From: Methylobacterium sp. E-066
GTDB lineage: Bacteria > Pseudomonadota > Alphaproteobacteria > Rhizobiales > Beijerinckiaceae
Length of the DNA stretch: 64,000 nt
Direction of reading: 5' to 3'
Assembly: GCF_022829635.1 (NCBI RefSeq)
Contig: NZ_JAKSYO010000094.1
Coordinates: 37,260 to 101,259 of the forward strand
A program made the position numbers and the translations under genes. The notes beneath the pieces were generated by a model. It saw only the letters and a program-made list of their open reading frames with translations. It was not told where the DNA came from and did no database searches. Below are positions 56,950-64,000 of the stretch, in pieces; the first letter of the stretch is position 1; the number at the start of each line of letters is the position of its first letter.

Positions 56950-56966
56950 AAAGATATGTTTATGTC
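56945..56966 (-). promoter_or_regulatory. SahR operator over the sahR start
   Basis: GACATAAA (56945-56952) and TTTATGTC (56959-56966) are exact inverted repeats with a 6-base spacer GATATG. The palindrome covers the sahR start codon and upstream bases. It matches in type the ATAAAGATAT-rich SahR sites of alphaproteobacteria (recalled, not checked). Confidence 0.75.
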
Positions 56967-57087
56967 CGTTTCGCCGGTGACGCAAGCGCGATGTTGCGGC
57001 GCCCGCGTATTGTCTTGTTGTCTTGGCGCTCGGTGCCCGGTGCCGGATCGGCCTCGGTGCGTTGATGGCAGGCAGCCGGAGGCGTGC

Positions 57088-57699
57088 ATGTCCGAGACCA
57101 AACATCCGCAGATCACCCTGGTCCGCCACGGCGAGACCGCCTGGAGCCTGTCCGGCCAACATACCGGGCGCAGCGATATCCCGCTGACGCCGGTGGGCGA
57201 GGCGGCGGCCCGTGCCCTCGCGCCGCGCCTGGCGGCCGGATCCTATGCGGCGGTCTGGTCGAGCCCGTCGAGCCGGGCGGTCACCACCTGCGACCTGGCG
57301 GGATTCGGGGAAAACCGCATCATCGATCCGGACCTCGCCGAGTGGGATTACGGCGCCTACGAGGGCCGGACCACGAAAGAGATCCTGGCCGAGCGTCCGG
57401 GTTGGCGGTTGTTCCGCGACGGATGCCCCGGCGGCGAGAATGCGGCCGCTGTCGCCGCCCGGGCGGACCGGGTCATCGCGCGGATCCGCGCCGTGGATGC
57501 CGACCTGATCCTGTTCTCCAGCGCGCATGTTCTGCGCGTGCTCGCGGCCCGCTGGATCGGCCTGCCGCCGGAGGGCGGCGCGCTGCTGGTGCTCGGCACC
57601 GCAAGCGTCAGCGTCCTTGGCTATGAGCACGACCGGAGCGAGCCGGTGCTCCGCGCATGGAATATCTCATCATATAACGAAGGATCGCTTCGTCTTTGA
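57088..57699 (+). CDS. Histidine phosphatase-family protein
   Basis: 203 residues from ATG 57088 (GGAGG 7 bases before it). The phosphohistidine motif is LVRHGETAW near residue 13, followed by the partner residues: WSSPSSRAVTTC, DLAEWDYGAYEGRTTKEI (with the acid Glu) and FSSAHVLRVLA (second catalytic His). Family members act on phospho-sugars, cobalamin phosphate (CobC) or broad substrates. Substrate not determined. Its stop abuts that of the AT-rich gene on the other strand. Confidence 0.88.
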   Translation: MSETKHPQITLVRHGETAWSLSGQHTGRSDIPLTPVGEAAARALAPRLAAGSYAAVWSSPSSRAVTTCDLAGFGENRIIDPDLAEWDYGAYEGRTTKEILAERPGWRLFRDGCPGGENAAAVAARADRVIARIRAVDADLILFSSAHVLRVLAARWIGLPPEGGALLVLGTASVSVLGYEHDRSEPVLRAWNISSYNEGSLRL

Positions 57700-58059
57700 T
57701 TAATCCATTTCCAGCTTGTGAGCGTCCACGTAGTCGATCAGCCAATTGCTCGCTTGCATATGCCCAATGAAATGATCCGGCAAGGGAGCACAATAATTTT
57801 TAACATAGTAAGATAAATCCGCCGGCCAAGCGTATATTCCATCGGTAAATATTGCTAGAGGCCCAATTATTTTTCTCTGTTTGTCCAAAATATCGCGGGA
57901 TGGTCCTGGAGAAACAATAAAAGGCACGCCGGCGTCCAAATAAAGAAGTACTTTATATTTATCTGAACATCTACCTATGCCGACATGGTCTTTGATTGCA
58001 ATCTCAAAAGTGTCGCCATAAGCGAGATCTCTAAAAAATCCGACTTTCTTCAGTTCCAT
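57700..58059 (-). CDS. AT-rich orphan protein of unknown function
   Basis: 119 residues (MELKKVGFFRDLAYGDTFEIA...). The DNA is far more AT-rich than its surroundings, with many A/T third positions (for example runs of AAATAT in the flanks), so it is probably an acquired gene. The protein is a soluble alpha/beta sequence (YKVLLYLDAGVPFIVSPG, IYAWPADLSYYVKNYC, FIGHMQASNWLIDYVD). I do not recognise it. Size and composition fit orphan immunity proteins of toxin systems, but no toxin is beside it. Stop TAA abuts the phosphatase stop. Confidence 0.65.
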   Translation of the reverse strand: MELKKVGFFRDLAYGDTFEIAIKDHVGIGRCSDKYKVLLYLDAGVPFIVSPGPSRDILDKQRKIIGPLAIFTDGIYAWPADLSYYVKNYCAPLPDHFIGHMQASNWLIDYVDAHKLEMD

Positions 58060-58169
58060 TGTGCTACTCGTAAAATATAAAGCGATTTGTTTGAAAATTT
58101 ACACAACTAATATTTACGGCAATGGAAATCGATTTTTGTCTTATTTGCGTTTGATCGGCTCCAAATAAT

Positions 58170-59066
58170 CTACCGCAGCCAGTACCCGTCCGGCGCCAGC
58201 GGGACCGGCATCGGTTCGTCGAGCGCGTGATGCACGATGCGGTCGACGGCGCGGACCATCGCGTCGAGGGGCAGGTCGTTCGGCTCGGTTCCGAAGGGCT
58301 CTTCCAATTCGTCGCCCAGGGCGTCGAGACCGAAGAAGGTGTAGCCGACGAGCGCCACCACGACCGGTGTCGCCCAGCCGAGCGAGCCCGTGAGACCCAC
58401 CGGCAGCAGCAGGCAGTAGAGCCAGGCGGTGCGGTAGACGAGCAGCGTGTAGGCGAAGGGCAGCGGCGTGTTGGCGATCCGCTCGCAGGCGGTGTGCACC
58501 CCGGACAAGGCCTCGATTCGCGCTTCCAGGAGGCCGAACTGGATGTCGGTGAGGCGCCCGGCTCGCATCAGCCCGGCGAGGTCGCGGGTCAGGGCGGCCA
58601 GGACCGAATCGGTGGGGTTCGGGCCGCAGAGGTCCGACCCCGGCGCCCTCCCCTGCACCGCCATGGCCTCGTCGAGGCCGCGCAGGCGCGCGTGCAGGCC
58701 GTGCGCAAAGGCCGACAGGCGGCGCAGCTGCGGCACCGCCTCGGCGGCCGGCAGCAGGGCCGGCAGCAGGCGGGTGAGGTTGCGCGTCTCGCCGATCAAG
58801 CTGCCCCAGGCTTTGCGGGCCTCCCACCAGCGCTCATAGCAGGCGTTGTTGCGAAAACTCAGGAAGATCGACAGGGCGAGGCCGACCAGCGTGAACGGCG
58901 CGACCCCGGCGGTCACCGGAAAATAGGCCGGCCAGCGCGCCTCCGCCCAGACCACCAGGCAGGCGACCGCGACGATCCCGACGAGTTTCGGGGCCACCCG
59001 CGGCAGAATCGAGCCCTGCATCGTGAACAGCAGGGTGAACAGGTTGGGCCGGGTACGGACGATCAT
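58170..59066 (-). CDS. Bestrophin-family (YneE-like) membrane channel
   Basis: 298 residues from ATG 59066 (MIVRTRPNLFTLLFTMQGSILPRV). It has the bacterial bestrophin layout: a short N-terminus, four membrane helices (near 23-45, 50-68, 205-225, 228-250) and signature SFRNNACYERWWEARKAWGSLIGETRNL, plus FAYTLLVYRTAWLYCLLLPVGL and FGLDALGDELEEPFGTEPNDLPL. These proteins are cation or anion channels of unclear role in bacteria. A short AT-rich gap (58060-58169) separates it from the orphan gene. Confidence 0.9.
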   Translation of the reverse strand: MIVRTRPNLFTLLFTMQGSILPRVAPKLVGIVAVACLVVWAEARWPAYFPVTAGVAPFTLVGLALSIFLSFRNNACYERWWEARKAWGSLIGETRNLTRLLPALLPAAEAVPQLRRLSAFAHGLHARLRGLDEAMAVQGRAPGSDLCGPNPTDSVLAALTRDLAGLMRAGRLTDIQFGLLEARIEALSGVHTACERIANTPLPFAYTLLVYRTAWLYCLLLPVGLTGSLGWATPVVVALVGYTFFGLDALGDELEEPFGTEPNDLPLDAMVRAVDRIVHHALDEPMPVPLAPDGYWLR

Positions 59067-59208
59067 CGGGGCTTCGCGGCGAGGAGTTGGCCCTCCTGCC
59101 CTGCCCGTCCGGCCCCGGCAAGGGGCCTGCCGGACACGCTCCCGTGCAGCGTGCCGCCGCCTACGCCAGCAGGCCGCTAGAGTGGGCTCCCGGTGGCTCG
59201 GCCGCCTC

Positions 59209-60957
59209 CTAAAATGCCGCTCCCCGAACAACATCCGGCGACCCGTTCGTCTCGAGCCGTTTCAGCGCGGTCAGCATACGCACCGAGACCGGCGACCAGC
59301 AGGCGGGGCGCTTGTGGACGAAGGCGCTGCGGGCACGATGATACGGGGCGTCCGGCTGGTGGAAGTTCCGGTCCATCTGCGTCAGCTCGTGCCGGCGATA
59401 GGCATCGAGCGGCCGGCGATCCTCGTCCTCGGCGCGCTGCAGGCGCTTGCGGTCCGTGAGCGCGGCGTGCCGCTCCGCCTGCCCGGCGGCGAAGGCCTGG
59501 ACGGCCCGGGCGAATTGCTCGGCGTCGCCGGAAATCGCCTCGTCGGCGAGCCCGATATCGGCGGCCCGCCGGCCGCTGATCGGCAGGCACGCTTCGGTCA
59601 GCTGGACGGCGCGCTCCCAGCCGACCCGGCGGGGCAGCAGATAGGTCCAGTATTCCGAGCCGTAGAGCCAGCCCATGTTGCGGTAATGCGGGTTGAGCAC
59701 CACGCTGTCCCGGACCAGCACGAAATCGGCGGCCAGCGGCAGGATCGCGCCGCCCGCGCCGGCGTTACGGCCGAAAGCTGCGACGACGATCGTGTCGGTC
59801 GCGGTTATGATCTCGCGCACCAGATCGTCCATCGCAACGATGTTGGCCCAGGATTCCGCGGCCGAGTCGGCGCTCGCCTCGATCTCATTGAGATGGATGC
59901 CGTTCGAGAACAGGTCGTCACCGCCCGCCAGCACGATGACCTTGGCGGTTGTCTCCACCGCCTGGCGGAACGCCGCCTGGAGCCGACGGCACTGCACCGT
60001 GCTCATCGCGCCGTTGTGGAAATCGAAGTGCAGATGGACGATGTCGCCGGCGCGCTCGAGCCTCACTTCCTCGACCGGGTTGGGATGCACGAGCCCGACC
60101 GGAGCGGCGACGGGCAGGTCGGCCGGGATCCGATCGCCGAGGGTGTCCGCGGCGCTGCGCTTGATCCCGCCGCCGCCCTCCAGCTTCGGCTTCAGCCGGC
60201 CGATCCAGACCGCGCCGTCGACCGTCGCGCGGCAGATCGCGCCGCTATCGGACTGGGCAATCACCTGCCCCGGCGCGCCGCGCAGGTCCGGCTCCGCGCA
60301 GGCGGCATGGAGATAGACCGGCAGGCCGTAGATCTCGTCGAGCACGCCCGGCACGCCGTCGGCCGCGTGGATCCGGGCCAGGACGTCGGTCGTCTCGCAC
60401 CGGCTCCAGTCGATCCGGCGATCCGCCTGCTTCATCGACGGCCGCAGGCGACCGAGGGCGGTCGGGGCGGCGTAATCGAGGGGCCGGGGCCGGAAGCCCG
60501 GCGTCTGGACATTGGCGAGGGCCTCCCACAGGCAGGATACGGCGGCGTCGATCGCCTCGCGCCGATAGATGCTGCTCTTGGGCGCCTGGCGCAGGGGGAA
60601 ATTGCGCGTCGCCCAGATCGGGCCGGCATCCATCTCGGCTTCCGCCTGCAGCAGGGTCACGCCCCACTGGTCCCATTTCTCCTGGATCGCCCAGTCGAGG
60701 GCGGAGGCGCCGCGGTCACCCTCGATGCCCGGATGCACGATCAGCGTCAGATATTCGCGCCAGAGCCGCTCCGGGATCGCGCGGGTCAGGAACGGGGCGA
60801 TGGTCAGGTCCGGCCGGAACGCGGCGAATGCCTCTTCCAGGCGCTGCTCGTCGCCGCCGAAGATCTCGACCGCGACCTCGTATCCGGCATCGGACAGCTC
60901 GACGAAGAACCGCTGCGTCATGCTGTTGAACGCAGACGAAACCAGGAGGACACGCAT
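59209..60957 (-). CDS. hypX: HypX/HoxX-type CO-forming maturation enzyme
   Basis: 582 residues from ATG 60957 (MRVLLVSSAFNSMTQRFFVEL). Residues 1-250 are a formyltransferase domain (LTLIVHPGIEGDRGASALDWAI, AEMDAGPIWATRNFPLR). Residues 290-545 are an enoyl-CoA-hydratase-like domain (IVLAGGDDLFSNGIHLNEIE, FGRNAGAGGAILPLAADFV). In hydrogenase maturation HypX makes CO from formyl-THF via CoA. No hydrogenase or other hyp genes lie in this window, so here it is alone. Its own AT-rich promoter region lies at 60958-61140. Confidence 0.88.
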   Translation of the reverse strand: MRVLLVSSAFNSMTQRFFVELSDAGYEVAVEIFGGDEQRLEEAFAAFRPDLTIAPFLTRAIPERLWREYLTLIVHPGIEGDRGASALDWAIQEKWDQWGVTLLQAEAEMDAGPIWATRNFPLRQAPKSSIYRREAIDAAVSCLWEALANVQTPGFRPRPLDYAAPTALGRLRPSMKQADRRIDWSRCETTDVLARIHAADGVPGVLDEIYGLPVYLHAACAEPDLRGAPGQVIAQSDSGAICRATVDGAVWIGRLKPKLEGGGGIKRSAADTLGDRIPADLPVAAPVGLVHPNPVEEVRLERAGDIVHLHFDFHNGAMSTVQCRRLQAAFRQAVETTAKVIVLAGGDDLFSNGIHLNEIEASADSAAESWANIVAMDDLVREIITATDTIVVAAFGRNAGAGGAILPLAADFVLVRDSVVLNPHYRNMGWLYGSEYWTYLLPRRVGWERAVQLTEACLPISGRRAADIGLADEAISGDAEQFARAVQAFAAGQAERHAALTDRKRLQRAEDEDRRPLDAYRRHELTQMDRNFHQPDAPYHRARSAFVHKRPACWSPVSVRMLTALKRLETNGSPDVVRGAAF

Positions 60958-61335
60958 TACGGATATCCAAGACATCGAAGGCTGATTCGAGTCCCGTCTC
61001 GGATGTTCTTCCCTGTATCCGCCTCGATATCGGACGATTTGTCTTATAATTTTTTGTATTTGCGATCTTATTTCAGAGAAAATTGGCCCAAAATTGCGGA
61101 CGTGGGTTCATAAAATTGGATTGATTCTCTGTCGCATGCCAGATCTATGCTTGGGATTGACTTGAGGCAAGCTGCAACGCGGGCGTCGGCCGCGCGTCGA
61201 ATGCATGCGCGGTGCGTCGAGCGAAGGGCCGGATGGCCGATATCGGCTTACGGTTGTGCGGGTCGGATTTCGCGCCCGCGCGGGATGAGTTCCCGCAGCT
61301 CTCGCGCGATCGGGGCCGTGCCGCCCGTCAGGCGC
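60958..61335. other. Gap between hypX and ROK kinase genes
   Basis: 378 bases without a supported gene. The part 61030-61140 is AT-rich with stretches such as TTATAATTTTTTG and must contain the hypX promoter (minus strand). The part 61150-61335 has only weak overlapping frames. Confidence 0.4.
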
Positions 61336-62256
61336 TCAATCCGCGTCCCAGAGCCAAGCCGCGCCGCGCACGCCCGAGGCGTCGCCGTGCAGGCTCGCCC
61401 GCACCGGCGTGTCGAAGGCGTCGGAGAAGACGTGGGGGGCGATCGCTCCGGGCAGGCCGGCGATGAGCTCCGGGATCCGCGACAGGCCGCCGCCGATCAC
61501 GATGACGTCCGGATCGAGCAGGTTGACCACCTGGGCGGCGGCGCGCCCGAGCCGGTCGAGATGCGTCGCGAGCGTGTCGCGGGCCTCCGCATCGCCGGCG
61601 CGTGCGGCCGCGACGATGGCCTCGGCGGTGAAGGTGCCGCCGTGCCGCCGGGCGTGGTCGGCCGCGAGCCCCGGGCCGGACAGCCAGGTCTCGACGCAGC
61701 CCCGGCGGCCGCAATAGCAATCCGGCCCGGGCTGCTCGTCCGCCTGGGCTCCGGCCAGGGGACCGTGGCCCCACTCACCCGCGATCGCGTTGCGGCCGGT
61801 GAGCACGCGGCCGTCGATGGCGATGCCCGATCCGACCCCGGTGCCGAGGATCACCGCCCAGACCACCCGGGCGCCGGCACCGGCGCCGTCGACCGCCTCC
61901 GAGACCGCCAGGCAATTGGCGTCGTTCTCGATCCGCACCGGCCGGTCGAGGCGGCGCGCGAGGTCGGCTCCGAACGGATGGCCGTTGAGCCAGTGGGAAT
62001 TGGCGTTGCGCACGCGCCCTGTCGCCGGCGACAGGCTGCCCGGCATGCCGATGCCGACGCTGCACGGCGCGCCAGCCTCCGCCTCCAGCCGGGCCACGAG
62101 CGCGGCCAGGGCCTCGAGCGTGGCGCCGTAATTGCCCCGCGGCGCCGGTATCCGGGCCTCGGCCAGGGTCGCGCCGTTCGATTCGAGCACGATCCCGGCG
62201 ATCTTGGTGCCGCCGAGATCTATGCCGAGGCGCGCCCGTCCGGTGGGCGCCGCCAT
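61336..62256 (-). CDS. ROK-family sugar kinase
   Basis: 306 residues from ATG 62256, which overlaps the dctA stop by one base. Motifs: phosphate loop GIDLGGTKIAG near residue 11, GIGMPGS near 65, sugar site NDANCLAVSEAVDG near 120, ILGTGVGSGIAIDG near 140, and the zinc motif CYCGRRGCVETWLSG (C-x-C-G-x-x-G-C) near 187. Relatives are fructokinase (Mak) and N-acetylglucosamine kinase (NagK); I cannot choose between them. Co-transcription with dctA is unusual. Confidence 0.9.
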   Translation of the reverse strand: MAAPTGRARLGIDLGGTKIAGIVLESNGATLAEARIPAPRGNYGATLEALAALVARLEAEAGAPCSVGIGMPGSLSPATGRVRNANSHWLNGHPFGADLARRLDRPVRIENDANCLAVSEAVDGAGAGARVVWAVILGTGVGSGIAIDGRVLTGRNAIAGEWGHGPLAGAQADEQPGPDCYCGRRGCVETWLSGPGLAADHARRHGGTFTAEAIVAAARAGDAEARDTLATHLDRLGRAAAQVVNLLDPDVIVIGGGLSRIPELIAGLPGAIAPHVFSDAFDTPVRASLHGDASGVRGAAWLWDAD

Positions 62257-63644
62257 CACTCCGCCGCGGCGACCTTGGTGACCTTGCTGTCGGTCCCCAT
62301 CGGCTGCGGCGCGTGGTCGGAGATGTCGGTGCCGATCGAGACCGGGTGCGCCATGACCTCGTTGAGCTTGACCATGTCGAGCTCGCCCTCCCAGCGGCTG
62401 ACCACCACGCAGGCGACGCCGTTGCCCACGAGGTTGGTGAGCGCGCGGCACTCGGACATGAACTTGTCGATGCCGAGCACCAGGGTCATGGCGGCCACCG
62501 GGACCGGGCTGTTGGGGATCGCCGAAAGGGTGGCCGCCAGGGTGATGAAGCCGGCGCCCGTGACGCCCGAAGCGCCCTTCGAGGTCAGCATCGCCACCAG
62601 GATGATCGTCGCGTATTGCGCGAAGGTCAGGTCCGCTCCCACCGCCTGCGCCAGGAACAGCGTGGCCAGCGTCATGTAGATGTTGGTGCCGTCAAGGTTG
62701 AACGAGTAGCCGGTCGGGACCACGAGGCCGACCACCGAATCGGAGGCGCCGAGCCGGCGCATCTTGGTCATCAGCTGCGGCAGCACCGTCTCCGACGAGG
62801 AGGTGCCGACCACGATCAGCAACTCGTCCTTGATGTAGGCGAGGAAGCGGAAGATCGAGAAGCCCGCGACCTTGGCGATGCTCCCCAGCACCACGATCAC
62901 GAACAGGATCGCGGTGACGTAGAAGGTGCCGACCAGCCAGGCGAGGTCGTAGACCTTCTGGATGCCGTACTCGCCGATCGTGAACGCCATCGCCCCGAAG
63001 GCGCCGACGGGGGCGAGCTTCACCACGATGCCGATGATCTTGAAGAAGATCTGCCCGGCGGTGTCGATCGCGCTGTTCACCGCGGCGGCGCGCTCGCCGA
63101 GGCTCGTCACCACGACGCCGGTGAGGATCGAGATCAGCAGCACCTGCAGCAGGTCGCCGGTGGCGAAGGGATCGAAGAAGCTTTTCGGGATGATCCCCAG
63201 GATATGGGCGACGGTGGAATCGGCCGCCGCCTTGTTGGCGTAGGTCGCGACCTTGCTGGCGTCGAGCTTCGACGGGTCGGCGTTGAAGCCGGCGCCGGGC
63301 CGGATCACCTCGCCGACCAGCACGCCGATCAGCAGCGCCAGGGTGGAGACCACCTCGAAATAGACCAGCGCCTTCACGCCGACGCGGCCGACCTTCTTGA
63401 GGTCGCCGACCGACGCGATGCCGTGCACGATGGTGCAGAAGATGATTGGCGCGATCATCATCTTGATCAGGGCGATGAAGGCGTCGCCGAGCCACTTCAT
63501 CGCCTTGCCGGTGGCCGGGTCGTACCAGCCGAGCAGAACGCCGAGCACGATGGCGATCAGGACCTGGATGTACAGGACCTTGTACCAGGGCTCGCGGGGG
63601 GCGCCGGGCGCAGTCGTCGCGTGGGTTGCGTTTGCCATATCCAT
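62256..63644 (-). CDS. dctA: C4-dicarboxylate:proton symporter
   Basis: About 462 residues from ATG 63644 ([21 protein letters not shown]); a GTG at 63653 or ATG at 63638 are alternatives. Motifs of the DAACS/GltP fold: [18 protein letters not shown] with the Ser-rich re-entrant loop, [20 protein letters not shown] with Asp and Asn of the substrate site, and [28 protein letters not shown]. It imports succinate, malate and fumarate. The start is preceded by an inverted repeat TGCACGG / CCGTGCA at 63649-63665 that may affect initiation. Confidence 0.95.
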   Translation of the reverse strand: MDMANATHATTAPGAPREPWYKVLYIQVLIAIVLGVLLGWYDPATGKAMKWLGDAFIALIKMMIAPIIFCTIVHGIASVGDLKKVGRVGVKALVYFEVVSTLALLIGVLVGEVIRPGAGFNADPSKLDASKVATYANKAAADSTVAHILGIIPKSFFDPFATGDLLQVLLISILTGVVVTSLGERAAAVNSAIDTAGQIFFKIIGIVVKLAPVGAFGAMAFTIGEYGIQKVYDLAWLVGTFYVTAILFVIVVLGSIAKVAGFSIFRFLAYIKDELLIVVGTSSSETVLPQLMTKMRRLGASDSVVGLVVPTGYSFNLDGTNIYMTLATLFLAQAVGADLTFAQYATIILVAMLTSKGASGVTGAGFITLAATLSAIPNSPVPVAAMTLVLGIDKFMSECRALTNLVGNGVACVVVSRWEGELDMVKLNEVMAHPVSIGTDISDHAPQPMGTDSKVTKVAAAE

Positions 63645-63665
63645 CCCGTGCACGGTTGCCGTGCA

Positions 63666-63898
63666 TCCTCCCGATCTGCCGGCACGCTAACGACAATCGT
63701 CCCTCGCCTCAACGGCGGCCCGGTCTTCCTCCGCGAACCAAGTGTGACAAAACCCGGTCGATCCCCGGCCGAATGCTTTTTTGTATCGGATATACAGCCC
63801 GATCCTGTTCGACGCAGTTGGTCTGGCGGGAAGCCGGATTTCACGCTCCGTCTCCGGCAACGCGTCATCGTCCCCACCCGCCTCAAGGCGCCGGGGGC
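63666..63898. other. Divergent promoter region of dctA
   Basis: No gene is seen in these bases. An AT-rich patch TTTTTTGTATCGGATATACAG lies near 63778-63798; its ATCGGATAT part could serve either strand. No clear sigma-54 site (TGGCAC-N5-TTGC) is found, which is notable for dctA. Confidence 0.35.
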
Positions 63899-64000
63899 AT
63901 GGCCCAAGAAGACCCAGCACGAGGGACGCGGGACGCCGCGGGGACCCAGGTGTCGGCCAAGTACGCGCGGGATCCGATCCCCGCGGCGACCCGCGGCACC
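63899..64000 (+). CDS. Possible start of a divergent gene (partial)
   Basis: ATG at 63899 opens MAQEDPARGTRDAAGTQVSA... and stays open to the window end, 34 codons. AAGG stands about 10 bases upstream. The piece is hydrophilic and unrecognised; it may be the start of any protein, including a dct regulator. Weak call. Confidence 0.3.
   Translation, partial: MAQEDPARGTRDAAGTQVSAKYARDPIPAATRGT

Noticed and set aside
56950..57087. SAM or SAH riboswitch before the met operon
   Set aside because: The leader is short and instead carries the palindromic operator; no conserved riboswitch core is recognised.

Overview
This GC-rich window (about 70% by eye) reads as the chromosome of a Rhizobiales alphaproteobacterium, most likely Methylobacterium or a close relative. 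The pointers are the nuo operon layout, a HemD / Mic60-like / HemY string, DUF1127 proteins, a SahR-type methionine operon and Rhizobiales-style intergenic palindromes. No database search was possible, so family names come from recognised motifs and the genus is an inference.

Region 1 (1-15266, minus strand) is a complex I operon running nuoA-B-C-D-E-[small coiled coil]-F-[small coiled coil]-G-H-I-J-K-L-M-N, with nuoN cut by the window start. NuoE has a long low-complexity tail ending in a helix-hairpin-helix-like domain, and NuoL has a His-rich insertion. Two small coiled-coil genes of unknown function sit tightly between nuoE/nuoF and nuoF/nuoG. A third gene of similar type lies between metF and metH.

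Region 2 (15.3-24.4 kb): tRNA-Asp, a DUF4926/DUF6883 gene pair, a DUF1127 gene divergent from a MocR-type regulator, a two-component system divergent from a periplasmic OB-fold protein, a Met-Pro repeat protein, a PglK-like ABC exporter, and a small gene overlapping a DUF4279 gene.

Region 3 (24.5-37.1 kb): an aldose-1-epimerase-like gene, hemD, a mitofilin-like gene and hemY form one run. Then come a Nudix hydrolase, tRNA-Thr, several small membrane or secreted proteins, a TonB-C protein, the Pit phosphate transporter with its DUF47 partner, and two divergent Crp/Fnr regulators.

Region 4 (37.1-41.0 kb): a GH16 glycosidase with a roughly 430-residue Ala/Ser/Thr/Pro linker, two IS3-family remnants (one bounded by clear terminal inverted repeats), and tRNA-Gln.

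Region 5 (41.1-50.5 kb) is a sugar-acid catabolic cluster on two divergent arms around a GntR/FCD regulator. One arm encodes a TPP enzyme and a ketoglutarate-semialdehyde-type dehydrogenase. The other encodes an RraA-family aldolase-like protein, an MFS importer, an IlvD/Edd dehydratase and an SMP-30 lactonase. It resembles the oxidative pentose pathways but lacks a recognisable 2-keto-3-deoxy-pentonate dehydratase, so the RraA and TPP proteins may replace that step.

Region 6 (50.5-57.0 kb): the operon sahR-metF-[small coiled coil]-metH, with a 22-bp palindromic operator over the sahR start. Region 7 (57.0-64.0 kb): a histidine phosphatase, an AT-rich orphan gene, a bestrophin-like channel, an orphan HypX/HoxX, a ROK sugar kinase, the dicarboxylate carrier dctA, and perhaps the first codons of a divergent gene at the edge.
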